From Cyanodermella asteris (taxonomy: Eukaryota; Ascomycota; Lecanoromycetes; Ostropales; Stictidaceae), in the NCBI GenBank assembly GCA_900618795.1, contig UYJD01000008.1, forward strand, positions 405,942 through 469,941: a DNA stretch of 64,000 nucleotides. Reading direction: 5' to 3'. The position numbers and the translations under genes were made by a program. Shown here in pieces: positions 10,447 through 20,347 of this stretch. Below the pieces are notes generated by a model. It was not told the origin of the DNA, ran no database searches, and saw only the letters and a list, made by a program, of their open reading frames with translations. Positions within the stretch are counted from its first letter, which is position 1; every line of letters starts with the position of its first letter.

Positions 10447-11718
10447 GGTGGAGACAGAAAACGACGATTGTGACGGGCTGTGCAGAATAGAGGCACTCGG
10501 TAAGTTTTGACCATGCAATTGGTGCTGAGGATGGTCAATGGCGTAAAAACACGAGGATATAGACGATCGGAGGTGCTGTCGAGAGCGATTGTAGTCGGTA
10601 CAAACGGGGACAGGCTGAGGGAAAGGCGTTTTACATGGCCAAGCTGTGAGGTGGGCTGCGGTTTTTTCTTGTGTACGCTGTCTGCGGACGACGTGAGGCG
10701 TCGCGCGTGCGGGAGAAGTGTGGGGCGTGCAGGCTCAACAATGGAGCTTGCAATTTTGACTTTCCGTGAGCAGTCGTGGTGGAGTTTAACAGACTGGGTA
10801 TGAGAGTGTGGCGTGCCGGTTGGATGGAGATCCCGGCTTGTCTGGTGTAGCGGACCTGCGGACGTGGTACAGAGCTAACAGCGGCCCGTAGCTGTTCATA
10901 GCTGGTGGGAGCCCCTGTGTGCCCCCGCCGAGCTTGCACGCTTCGGGGAGTAACCTGCTACTGTGCACTTTAGCATAGCACTCTCGTCTGGGAGAGGACA
11001 GATGGAAAACATGCTGCCCGCCCATGAGGTCATAAGCATACACTCCCTCTTCCCTTTGAGTCTTCGATTATCTCGAGACATGCCATGGATGAGCGGTTAT
11101 ACACTCAGTTCCAGCCTAGTAGCAGATACGTTCAGGAACGAACGTTGCTCTATCAGCCCTATATACCTGATTGTCTCATGGCCACAGGGCTACCTACATT
11201 GTCTTATCTACTACCAACTCGTGCTTCAGCGGCACGACTCGATAACGCAAGCGGCTCTGCATCCCTCCAGCTTGGCTCCAAACACTGTGCAAACTCTAGC
11301 AGTCTCCTTGCGAATAATCGCGCATGCTGCTGCACCCATCTTGACCGACAGCAAGCCGGTAATTGAGCTTCGTCGAGACCCCCGCACACCTTCCTGCAGT
11401 AATCTGCAGTAGTGGCCACACGAACTGCCCATCTCAATCCCTTTCCGTTCGTGGTGCCCTGACTACGAAAGTAGGTGCAGCCAGCTTCTCGTAACCACTA
11501 TCCAGCCGGCCAAACGAGTCCGGTCCGGCTGGCGCACAAGGCACATGCCAAGACCCTGCTTAGAGCGGATGGCGAGCTCGGAGTTGCGATTAGAAATGCC
11601 TCTGCCGCATCCAGTGACGTGAAGCACGGCGTCCAAACTTCTGTCATGATTGTCCTCTTACCTTGTCGAGCTCGCCTACACAGACAGCGGCTACTGCGGG
11701 AATAACACATCTCACGAC
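10447..11718. promoter_or_regulatory. divergent promoter region, CHO2 / NBP35
   Basis: A 1.27-kb region upstream of both genes. No convincing third gene is present; short open frames here have no recognisable motif. I saw no clear TATA box and no confident inositol/choline-type element by eye. Confidence 0.4.
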
Positions 11719-12797
11719 ATGGCCCCTCATGTCGAAGAGCCCACCCAAGTCGACCTCAGTGCCCCGCTAAAGGCCGCCCCAAAGCTGGTCGCTCCGGAAC
11801 CTGGTAGGTTTCTTTGTGTTACAAAAACATACGCCTACTGACATCTGCAGAACATTGTCCTGGACCAGAATCTCAAGATGCGGGCAAAGGAGATGCCTGT
11901 GCCGGTTGTCCAAATCAGCAAATATGCGCCACAGCTCCGAAAGGGCCCGATCCCGACCTTCCCGCCATAAACGACCGTCTTTCGTCTATAAAGCATAAGA
12001 TTTTGATACTGTCCGGAAAAGGTGGCGTCGGGAAGTCTACATTCACAACCATGCTGGCACATGCTTTTGCTACAAACCCAGAGTTGACGGTCGGCATTAT
12101 GGACACTGACATCTGTGGGCCATCAATTCCGAAGATGATGGGCGTCGAGAAAGAGACGATTCACGTTAGCAATACCGGCTGGAATCCGGTTTGGGTCGCT
12201 GATAATCTGGGTGTCATGAGCATTCAGTTTATGCTTCCCAACCGTGACGATGCTGTCATCTGGAGGGGGCCCAAGAAGAACGGCTTGATCAAACAGTTTC
12301 TGAAGGACGTCGAATGGGGCGAGATGGACTTTCTGCTAGTTGACACCCCGCCTGGCACCAGCGATGAACATCTCAGCGTCAACTCGTTTCTCAAAGAGTC
12401 TGGTCTCGACGGAGCGGTGGTGGTCACGACCCCGCAGGAAGTCTCTTTACTTGACGTACGGAAAGAGATCGACTTTTGTCGAAAGGCTGGTATCAAGGTT
12501 CTGGGTGTAGTTGAGAACATGTCTGGGTTTGTCTGCCCAAACTGCACCCACAAATCACAAATCTTCAAGGCCACTACTGGAGGTGCACGTAAGCTGGCCA
12601 AAGAGACTGGTGTACCTTATCTTGGAGCTGTTCCTTTGGATCCTCGCATCGGCATGGCTTGCGACTACGGCGAGAGTTTCTTCGATAACTTCCCGGATAG
12701 CCCTGCATGCACGGAGCTGCAGAAGGTCGTTCGCAAAGTGGCTCGGGAAGCGGGCCTAGACCCTGACCAAATACTGGACTTCAATGCACCGTCATAA
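11719..12797 (+). CDS. NBP35: cytosolic Fe-S cluster assembly factor NBP35 (NUBP1)
   Basis: Two exons, 11719-11803 and 11851-12797, with a 47-base intron (GTAGGT..CTGCAG); product 343 residues. The second exon begins with the N-terminal cysteine motif [20 protein letters not shown] followed by CPNQQIC, the ferredoxin-like Fe-S site found in Nbp35 but not in Cfd1. The P-loop is the deviant Walker [10 protein letters not shown], the switch is [10 protein letters not shown], and the [13 protein letters not shown] block follows. The CXXC scaffold motif shared by Nbp35 and Cfd1 is FVCPNCTHK. In yeast Nbp35 and Cfd1 form the scaffold that builds 4Fe-4S clusters for cytosolic and nuclear proteins. 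The first exon is needed to supply the start; the second exon alone has no ATG before the cysteine motif that keeps the family N-terminus. Confidence 0.95.
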
Positions 12798-13087
12798 GAA
12801 CAAATCTTGTTTGAATTCACGCTCATGGGCAGTTGAAACGAAATGTCGGGTGTGTTCTTCGACCATATATTGACAAAGGATGAAAGCACGCTTAATGGTG
12901 CACTGGGTATCACTTCAACTCGACTGTTTGTGGCCGACTGCCCACAAGACCAAACGCCCGGATATGCCAACATGCAATCTCGGTCTCTTCTCAATCATGC
13001 CATTCCGCTGAGCCATATCTAGCCCCTTCCAAACGCCAAACCTGCCAGCGGCACCTGTCATCACGCATCGTCTCCTGTTGATTGAAT

Positions 13088-13720
13088 CTATTTCTTGGGA
13101 GCGGGGACACCAGGGCCGGCGCGCACTTCGGTTCCGCTGCCGCGCTTGTAGACGGCAAGCAGGTTTCCGCACTGTCCGCAATGGTGTTCGACGTTCTTCA
13201 AGGCTGAAATGCAGTACGGGATGCATCCTGGTTGTGTGTTAGCGATTGCGCTCTACCGACAAGATTGCGACAACTTACCAAGACAGAAGCAAAGGCAGAG
13301 AGCGGCAGCCCAGCAATGGGTGGTGCCTCCGCTAACAAACTCGACTCTGGTCATCTGAACGTGATTGCAGCTGGGGCACTGCGCCCAGTTGGGGCTCTCC
13401 ATCAAAGACGCCAACGGGATAGGTGTGGGGCCATTGTAGAAGTGCTGCTGCTGTCCCTGCTGGGGGAAGTACTGTTGCTGTTGCTGTTGGGCCATTGGTG
13501 CGCTCTGAGATTGAGCGTTGTAGGTTGCATTTTCCTGGACCGGAGGGGAGTGGACGGGTTGAGCTTGCGAGATGGCCACCGGCTGCCCGCTGTAGGCACT
13601 GGGAGTCTGCTGGTGGTACTGCGGCTGGCCGTAAGAGGGCGGGTCGTGAGGAGTCTGAGCCTGTACGTAGTTGCTAGACTGGTCAGGATGAGTCTGATAT
13701 GCGGGAGGAGAGACGGCCAT
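13088..13720 (-). CDS. LITAF-domain zinc-ribbon membrane-associated protein
   Basis: Two exons, 13720-13279 and 13227-13088, with a 51-base intron (GTAAGT..ACCAG); product 193 residues. The N-terminal 110 residues are Pro/Gln/Tyr-rich with a polyglutamine run and PPAY/PPSY motifs of the kind bound by WW domains of Rsp5/Nedd4-type ligases. The C-terminal part is a LITAF domain: CPSC knuckle, a hydrophobic Cys-rich membrane-inserting segment that spans the intron, then HHCGQCGNLL. Removing the intron is what joins the two zinc-binding halves. In animals LITAF proteins sit on late endosome/lysosome membranes and work with ESCRT and Nedd4 ligases; a role in endosomal sorting here is inference. 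The start has a good context (CAACAATGG). Confidence 0.85.
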
Positions 13721-16064
13721 TGTTGCGTGGGAAAGCGAAGAACGCTTTATTATAGCACTCCAGAAAAAAAAAGTGTAAATGGAAGGACGAAGCTGAAAGT
13801 GTCACTGTCGTAACACGGAACAATTGAACAAAGAGTGCTGACTGGCTTGTGGCACGAAAAGCCAAGGAAGGAGCTGAGAAGCTGATGGAATTGCAAGTTG
13901 TCAACAAGATAGTAGTATGTTGTAAGAAGTAGAGAACAAGGCTACGACGGGAAAGCAAGCAGTAAGACCTCAGATAAAAGGTAGGTGTCAATCAAAACCC
14001 GGGAATCCTCCTCGAACACTGCGCCACCCTAAGCGGGACCATCCCAGTCAGTCAGTCAGCCAGCCAGCCTTTCTCGCTGTCGCAGTATGTTAGTCACCCG
14101 TCTTGCCGCAGCAGCCAACGAGTCTCAAATCAAGAGCTGTAAACACCAATATTCTGAGTAAGCCAAGCAGCTGCTCCCGCCCCCCAACCCCAGCTCGCAC
14201 CAAGGGATCAAACCGCCCTCCAAGCCCAAAAGTCCTCGTGGCGAACATGACACCAGAGCTTTCGGCTCGATGCTTCGTGATTGGGGGGGAGATTGGTTAT
14301 TTGTTTCACAGGCCGCGTCGGGCGCGCCACACAGCTTGAGACAAGGGTAAGAGACGCCTTTGGGGCTGATGATGTTGGGGAGCCGGCCTATCGGAGGCGG
14401 TGGGTGAGCCGCGATCTCGGTTCCGGCGGGGGGGAGGCAAAACTCAGCCAGCCCTCGTCTTGTTTCTAAGCTTGGATCGGGTGGGAGTGTGTTGTTTTAG
14501 TTTGCCAAGGGTGTACCAAGACTCTACAGTAGCAGCGTCGCTGAATCCACTGTGAGATCACAGCCTTGTGGAGAAGAAAAAATATTTTTCTTCCTTTCCC
14601 TTCTCACGCTGGCTTTGAGAGTCCTGTCGATGTGGTGACCTTGGAACGCGAATTTTGCAGAGCGAGTCCTGCGTCCTTTGTCCTGGTTATGAAGATGACG
14701 ACGATGCTTGATGGCGCCAGTGCGAGGATTCACGTCCCGCAAGGCTGAGGACGAGGCCTCTCTACCCGTACCCATGCCACTCGAGAATCCTGGAAACTCC
14801 TGTAAGCGGCGGATAGGAGACTACGGTCATACGGCATTTCATGTTCGAAGTTTTGCAAAGTCTAATATAATCCTTACTGATTCTCCCTTTATCGTAGGTA
14901 GTAATACTGATTGTGCATGAGCTGTTGTGAGGTGGAAGGGACGCAAATTCTCAAACCCCGTTTCAGGTTGAAAGTCAGGAATCTGCGAGGTCGCGACGCT
15001 GCGGCTTGCCTTCCGCCGACCTGGACCGCTCTGACGTGTTGGATATGACTTGCTCCCTTTGAGCGTCTGCTTGGGCGTAGATCTCCCAACGTTTGGGAAG
15101 GTCACTGACTACCGTCAGCCCGGCTGTTCTGTGAGTTGCTGAACCGTGCTGACGGTAGCATCCAGTGCCCGGTGTAGGGAGCGGGCTGTCGGGGTAACAG
15201 AGCCAGAGAATTCAATGCACGGAACGTGATAGGTCGCATGTGCAAGCTAGACCAGCCTGCAACTGTACGTATGCCATTTCTATCGCAGTGAAGATTCCAT
15301 CGAAAACAGGTCTTCCGATTTGAAGACTGCAATGCATACAGGGCGCCGAAAACGGACGACTTCGCCGCTCTGCACGAGATCACTGCGCAGTATCACAAGA
15401 TACAAGCTCTGGAACTGCTATTCTAGACTCGATGCACGATGGCCCGTCTATCTGAAGGTTTGATGCTGCTGAGAGATCAAATCAGCTTGTGAGGCATTGT
15501 TATATGTTGCTCAGAGGTCTCGAAGCTGGGCGAATCGTGTAGCTCGGTCACCAAGGCATCATTGGGAGGGGAATCTTTGTATTTTTCGATCAGTCATCAT
15601 GAGAGTGTAGGTTCCTATCATTGGGACTGGAAGGTAAGGCCAGCCAATGAGCGGCTCTTGGGTAGATGCTGCTACTTAGTCTGGCGGAGACAGCACTTGG
15701 CGCCTTGGAATATGCAAGGCCATTGCTGTGTACTTACTTATTGGCGCGGTGAAGTGACATCAGATTCGTGCATCCGTTCAGAATCAGCGGTTCATGAACC
15801 TGTTGCAAGAGGCTCGCTGGGCGTGGTAACTCTCGAGTCCTAAGTCTTGACACATATGCACGGTACTCAGACTTGATCTTCGTTGTTTGTTATTCGATCT
15901 AAAATCTATAGGACGCCGCCGTCTTGATGACGAAAGCAACAAAGTCTATTTAGCCAAACTTGTACAAGTAGTTTTTCGTCACCTCGTTATATAATACAAT
16001 GATGGCTTCTTCAGAGCCAGTGACAAGATGGCTCCGCTGGTCCTGCCAGGGGTATCATTCATCA
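13721..16064. other. 2.3-kb intergenic stretch with no supported gene
   Basis: Lies between the 5' end of the LITAF-domain gene and the 3' end of SUV3. It contains a short (AGTC/AGCC)n simple repeat at 14046-14069. All open frames are under 95 codons, and none shows a motif or a plausible splice partner that I can defend. Confidence 0.5.
14046..14069. repeat. 4-base simple repeat (AGTC then AGCC)
   Basis: Three AGTC units directly followed by three AGCC units, 24 bases in all. An ordinary microsatellite within intergenic DNA. Confidence 0.8.
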
Positions 16065-18464
16065 TTAGCGGCTGTCTCTGTCTTGCGTATCCTTATCCGG
16101 ACCATCGCCCTCGTTATGGGGAAGCTGAGAATGAGATTCATCATTCCCAATCAGTTCGCGTAATCGCTCTTGATCAATCTCAGCCTTACCGCGTCGATCC
16201 TCACTTGAGGGCACCTGTTCCTGCCCAAGTTCATCCTGCGCAGGCAAAACTTCCTCTTCTTGTGGGTCTTCTTCCTCCCCCTCTTCTACCTCGTTGCTGA
16301 CGCTTCTTCGCTCAAGAGGTGTTTTGCCCACCTCTGCGAGCATCGCAAGCGTTTCCGTGATTTTTTCCTCGCATAAGCCTCTGGCATACTCGGCGAGCTC
16401 TCTAGTGATGAGTATGGTTTCGAATCGAAAAGCCAGCCAGATGTACAACGTCAAACACTTGTGCAACTGTTCTAGCTGTCGCAATAAGCTGATGTTCGGG
16501 CGGACTTCCGCGTCCAAAAGCCCTAGAGGTATTGAAGGGATATCTAGCACGTTGGCCCTTATTCGCTTGGCTATGTGCCGGGCGATATCCAGCAGTGTGT
16601 GGCGCACTTCGATGTCCGTCGTGTCTACAGGCGCACCCGTGATCATCAGACGCTGTTCGAGCGTGAGATCTGAGATGATCTGGATAAGATCGGCGATGAT
16701 GACTCCGTCTCCATGCTGTAGTTGATACATTCCACCTACATTGACCGTTTTGTCAATCTGTAGGAATATATAAGTGAGGGGAGTTCCGGGAGGAAAGTAG
16801 GCTGCGAATTTGTGTATGATTTCTTCGGGATAATGCAGACCTGCCCGCGTGATCGGCGGCGGCTCCCTTTCCATGCTTGCGCGGATGTACCTCAAGTCGT
16901 CTGCCCAAAGTGTGGTTACAATACCGGAAGTACCGCTTGACGTGGCTTGATCCGATTTCGCGTTGGGGTTCGCAATGTCGAGTTTGGAGGCCGAAAGCTT
17001 TACTGAGGGTGCGATTCTGTATCGACCTGCGCGTCCACCAATTTGCTTCACGTCTGAAATTGCGAGTCGTTTTTGTCTGATGCCATCGAACTTGTTGATC
17101 TCGGTAAAAATCACGCGGCGGATGTCGAGGTTGAGTCCCATGCCTATTGCGTTGCTGGCAACGATTACATCGTATCCACTATCCGGATCGTTGAAAAGCC
17201 GCGCCTGTCGAGCTCTCGTTCCCGGGGGCATGGACCCATATATGACTGCCACCTTGCCAGGAACTTGAGGAGCCAACTTGTGCGCCAGTGCATGAATCCT
17301 CCGGCGCGAAAAGGCAATCAGACAGTCGCCAGGCTGAACCTTACTGAGATCGCCATCAAGACTCTCTTTGCCAACTTCCAAGGGACTTAAGCGCTTGTAC
17401 TCGTGGACAGTGAGCTTGTCGCCTGTCGATGCTACAAGAGCCTTCAAAAGAGGTAGGCTGCGAGCTTCGCCACAAAGATGCAATTCCGTCGCTTGCAAGC
17501 CTAGAACTGCGCTGGTCCATGCCCAGCCACGTTCTTCATCGCCAATCATCTGGATCTCGTCAATCACAGCAACGTCCATGGGCACTCCCATGGGCGCCAT
17601 CTCCACGGTACAACTCGAGAGCATGCAATCAGGATCATCTGACATGATTCGTTCATCTCCGGTCACGAGATGACAGCTTCGATCCGCGCTAAGGAGCCGC
17701 TGGTAGACCTCGTGTGCGAGAAGTCGCAAAGGACCTGCATATACTCCGCTCTTGGCTTTCATGAGTCGCTGTAGAGCATGGTATGTCTTGCCCGAATTAG
17801 TCGGCCCGATGTGCACGTGTATGTGGCGCGTGAAACCGCGGGTAGCAGGAAACCATTCTGCAGGATATCGAATATCAGCCAGCTCAGACTGTCGCCTACG
17901 AACAGCGCCACCTTGGTTGATCTTCATCAAGCGCTCGGTAAGAGAGAAACGTAGTTCTGCTTCAACCCCAAATCTGCCTCTTGATATCCATGCCTTGTGC
18001 AGGTTTTGATGTAGCTGTGGCGACACTTTCCTCGATCCATTCGACTTCTTCCACATCGCCACAGTGTTTTCCATCTCGTCCTTCCAATCGTCCAACCTCG
18101 CTAAATGTGCCGGGATGCTTTTGTCGAAGCCTACACGGGACTTGAACCAGGGCATGTGGCGAGATTCGAAGACATCGTAACAGGCACGCTCAATCGCTTG
18201 ATATACATCCGACAAAGGGGTATCGGTGCGGTCCTTTTCAGAAATGCGTTGTTCTCGTAGCACAAGCTCTGAACGGCCAGCGCTGCGCTGACCCATGGGC
18301 CCAGGTCCATATCGAACCAGAACATCTTGCTCCTTTGGGGCCTTCTCGGCGCTGGAATGAATGCGACATACGAGAGGCTGAGAACTCTTGACTGAAAGCT
18401 TCGAAGGGGGTTTATTGACGTTCCGCAGGGCCTTCAGGTGCATACGGAAAGGACCCCCGCGCAT
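16065..18464 (-). CDS. SUV3: mitochondrial ATP-dependent RNA helicase SUV3
   Basis: Single exon, 799 residues from ATG 18464. The frame is open further upstream but only with non-ATG codons. The first 40 residues are basic and lack acidic residues, as in a mitochondrial targeting sequence. The helicase core starts near residue 215 with Walker A GPTNSGKT, then the DEIQM Walker B, and motif VI QIGGRAGRYR; the SUV3 C-terminal domain follows. Suv3 unwinds RNA for the mitochondrial degradosome with the Dss1 exonuclease in yeast and is needed for group I intron turnover. The last 80 residues are a Glu/Gln/Asp-rich tail. Family assignment is firm; the precise start rests on the first ATG rule. Confidence 0.94.
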   Translation of the reverse strand: MRGGPFRMHLKALRNVNKPPSKLSVKSSQPLVCRIHSSAEKAPKEQDVLVRYGPGPMGQRSAGRSELVLREQRISEKDRTDTPLSDVYQAIERACYDVFESRHMPWFKSRVGFDKSIPAHLARLDDWKDEMENTVAMWKKSNGSRKVSPQLHQNLHKAWISRGRFGVEAELRFSLTERLMKINQGGAVRRRQSELADIRYPAEWFPATRGFTRHIHVHIGPTNSGKTYHALQRLMKAKSGVYAGPLRLLAHEVYQRLLSADRSCHLVTGDERIMSDDPDCMLSSCTVEMAPMGVPMDVAVIDEIQMIGDEERGWAWTSAVLGLQATELHLCGEARSLPLLKALVASTGDKLTVHEYKRLSPLEVGKESLDGDLSKVQPGDCLIAFSRRRIHALAHKLAPQVPGKVAVIYGSMPPGTRARQARLFNDPDSGYDVIVASNAIGMGLNLDIRRVIFTEINKFDGIRQKRLAISDVKQIGGRAGRYRIAPSVKLSASKLDIANPNAKSDQATSSGTSGIVTTLWADDLRYIRASMEREPPPITRAGLHYPEEIIHKFAAYFPPGTPLTYIFLQIDKTVNVGGMYQLQHGDGVIIADLIQIISDLTLEQRLMITGAPVDTTDIEVRHTLLDIARHIAKRIRANVLDIPSIPLGLLDAEVRPNISLLRQLEQLHKCLTLYIWLAFRFETILITRELAEYARGLCEEKITETLAMLAEVGKTPLERRSVSNEVEEGEEEDPQEEEVLPAQDELGQEQVPSSEDRRGKAEIDQERLRELIGNDESHSQLPHNEGDGPDKDTQDRDSR

Positions 18465-18960
18465 AGCGAGGCAAGCAGATTGACGAGGAAGTGAGCGAGC
18501 CTTAACCAAAAGGGCGAGACATGGGGAGAAAAGGAGCGTGGTGTCTTGAGCTTGTGCTCGTTGTTATCGTGAACGGTCTTTTTGCGGATCCAATGTTTTT
18601 CTTGGGCGACGCTGTGTTCCGTCATGCACTTTGCATCATTAACGTTTGCGGCTTAGTGCTTCCGTGCGCCCCCAACTTGCGTTCCGGCCTCTGGCATCGT
18701 CCATCAACGATGAAATCAGGGCACAAGCTGCAGATACGTGGTCATGAGACATCTTGCTTGCATGTGTGTACGGCAAAGAGGCTTGGACAGTTGGTCATAT
18801 TGCTTTTAAGCGTCATCTCAGAGCTTGAGATGTTTGACACTGAAGGTCCCCACGACTAGGCACAATTTTCCTCCGATCGGTCTACAATGCAACAAGTTTC
18901 GCCTCAGACGTGAGATTCTCAACTTCTACCAATATGTGTATAGCACAAATGCCGCCCAGG
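18465..18960. other. boundary between housekeeping block and accessory block
   Basis: About 500 bases upstream of SUV3 and downstream of the UbiA-family gene. No feature beyond expected promoter and 3' sequence is visible. Confidence 0.4.
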
Positions 18961-19845
18961 CTATGCCAATGATGGTAGCAGGTACAGCCAGGTAATCCAC
19001 ACGCTCCAAGCTTTGGCGTTCCGCTTGTCCATACGGATGCTAGCATCCGTGTTGCACAGAGCTCGCAGCGCGACTTGAGCACCGAGGAGAACACTGATGA
19101 CGAGTCCCGGCAAATGTATGCCTAGTACCAAAGGAGTTCCGAAAGAAAGCAGCAGGACTGGCAGAGCAATGGACCATCGTGCAATGCGATCGCCGAAAAC
19201 CAACGGAACCGTTTGCCGGCCCCTCAACTTATCTCCTTCTTGGTCGTACATATCCTGTATCTGTATGGTGGATGTAATTACTACCAAGATCAGTGCGTAC
19301 CAAAGTAGACCGTGGCCGTTAAGCTGGAGAAAATGCGTGTTGTCAAGGGTCTGGATGGCACCAGTCAAGAAGCTCACAAATCCTGCGCCATTGATGACGT
19401 TGCGCAGATGCCAGACGTCGCCACCACCGAAGTGGTTATACCAGTAACTTAGAATCGAAATGGCAACACTGGCCCATATGCCGCCGGAGAATATGCTGAG
19501 GCTCAGGACGAGTACTTGGATAAAAGCAAACAACGCTCTTGCTTGGTCGAGGCTGACGAGTCCAGCAGGTATCGGCCGCCACGGCTTGTTCACCCGATCT
19601 TCGACAAGCGAGTCCTTTCGCATCTGATTTGCAATGTTGAAGAAGAGCAAGTGCAGCCAGACCCATATGACAACCAAGGGGCCGCGTCTGAGAATTGTTG
19701 AAATTGGTATAGGCTTATCGAATAACCTGCTTGAGGATGGAATGATGAGCCCGCATGCGACATTGGGAAGAACCATCATGAAGATGTCGCTAGCGGTAAA
19801 TAGCCAGCAAATCTTGCAAAACTTGAGGAGGGTCTGAAAATCCAT
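18961..19845 (-). CDS. UbiA-family integral membrane prenyltransferase or terpene cyclase
   Basis: Single exon, 294 residues, ATG 19845. The sequence is highly hydrophobic with about seven to nine membrane segments. Motif 1 reads NQMRKDSLVEDRVNKPWRPIPAG, which keeps the Asn, the ED pair and the NKP-RP-P-G trailer of UbiA enzymes but is not a textbook NDxxDxxxD. Motif 2 is QDMYDQEGDKLRGRQTVP, the DxxxD-containing second Mg-diphosphate site. Such proteins either prenylate an acceptor with a polyprenyl diphosphate or, as in the fumagillin terpene cyclase, cyclise farnesyl diphosphate. The protein ends in WLYLLPSLA, as relatives do. It stands head to head with a P450 gene 502 bases away, followed by an A-T-R reductase, which points to secondary metabolism rather than COQ2 or heme A synthesis. 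Which of the two reactions it catalyses cannot be read from sequence. Confidence 0.82.
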   Translation of the reverse strand: MDFQTLLKFCKICWLFTASDIFMMVLPNVACGLIIPSSSRLFDKPIPISTILRRGPLVVIWVWLHLLFFNIANQMRKDSLVEDRVNKPWRPIPAGLVSLDQARALFAFIQVLVLSLSIFSGGIWASVAISILSYWYNHFGGGDVWHLRNVINGAGFVSFLTGAIQTLDNTHFLQLNGHGLLWYALILVVITSTIQIQDMYDQEGDKLRGRQTVPLVFGDRIARWSIALPVLLLSFGTPLVLGIHLPGLVISVLLGAQVALRALCNTDASIRMDKRNAKAWSVWITWLYLLPSLA

Positions 19846-20347
19846 TGTTGGATCTGAGCAAGATGAGACTGATCGAACTGGACTCTCGAAGCTATTAGTC
19901 GGGACAAGGAAGGGAACATGAGCTTTGATCTTATACTATTTCAGCTGCCCCACTCTCTGCCAGTTTTGTGAGCTGATCGCGGAGGCGGTTACAGGTGTCC
20001 AAGAAAAGGTTACGCCGGCTGACCACCGTCAGGGTTCTCGTCTACGCCTGGCAATACAATAGGGACTCGAATGCAATTAAGTATGCGCGGCTTACCTGCA
20101 TGACTATCTCTCGAATCACATTCGTAAGTTCAGTCGACTGATTAGAGTTTGAGAGGTGAGTGGACGAAGTGCAATCCCTGCCGACAGAGCACAGTAAGTG
20201 TCGAAGCGCCTTGCTTTGCGAGAGTGTCCCTCCAAGGTAAAGTGGTCTTTCGCTCTTTCGCTCTTTTCCTAGTCTTCCTCTCCTCTCTTCTCAGTCGCCT
20301 TCTTTCCTTCGCAGCATTCAACCTCTATCTCAAAAGCCCGCCTCGGT
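19846..20347. promoter_or_regulatory. divergent promoter region, UbiA-family gene / P450
   Basis: A shared 502-base upstream region between two accessory genes read in opposite directions, suited to co-regulation. A TATA-like TATAAG lies on the minus strand about 85 bases upstream of the UbiA start. No zinc-cluster regulator gene is present nearby. Confidence 0.4.

Noticed and set aside
18882-18990. Alternative C-terminus of the UbiA gene with an extra hydrophobic segment in another frame
   Set aside because: No splice pair connects it, and the in-frame end WLYLLPSLA fits the way relatives end. The hydrophobic reading in the shifted frame appears to be chance.
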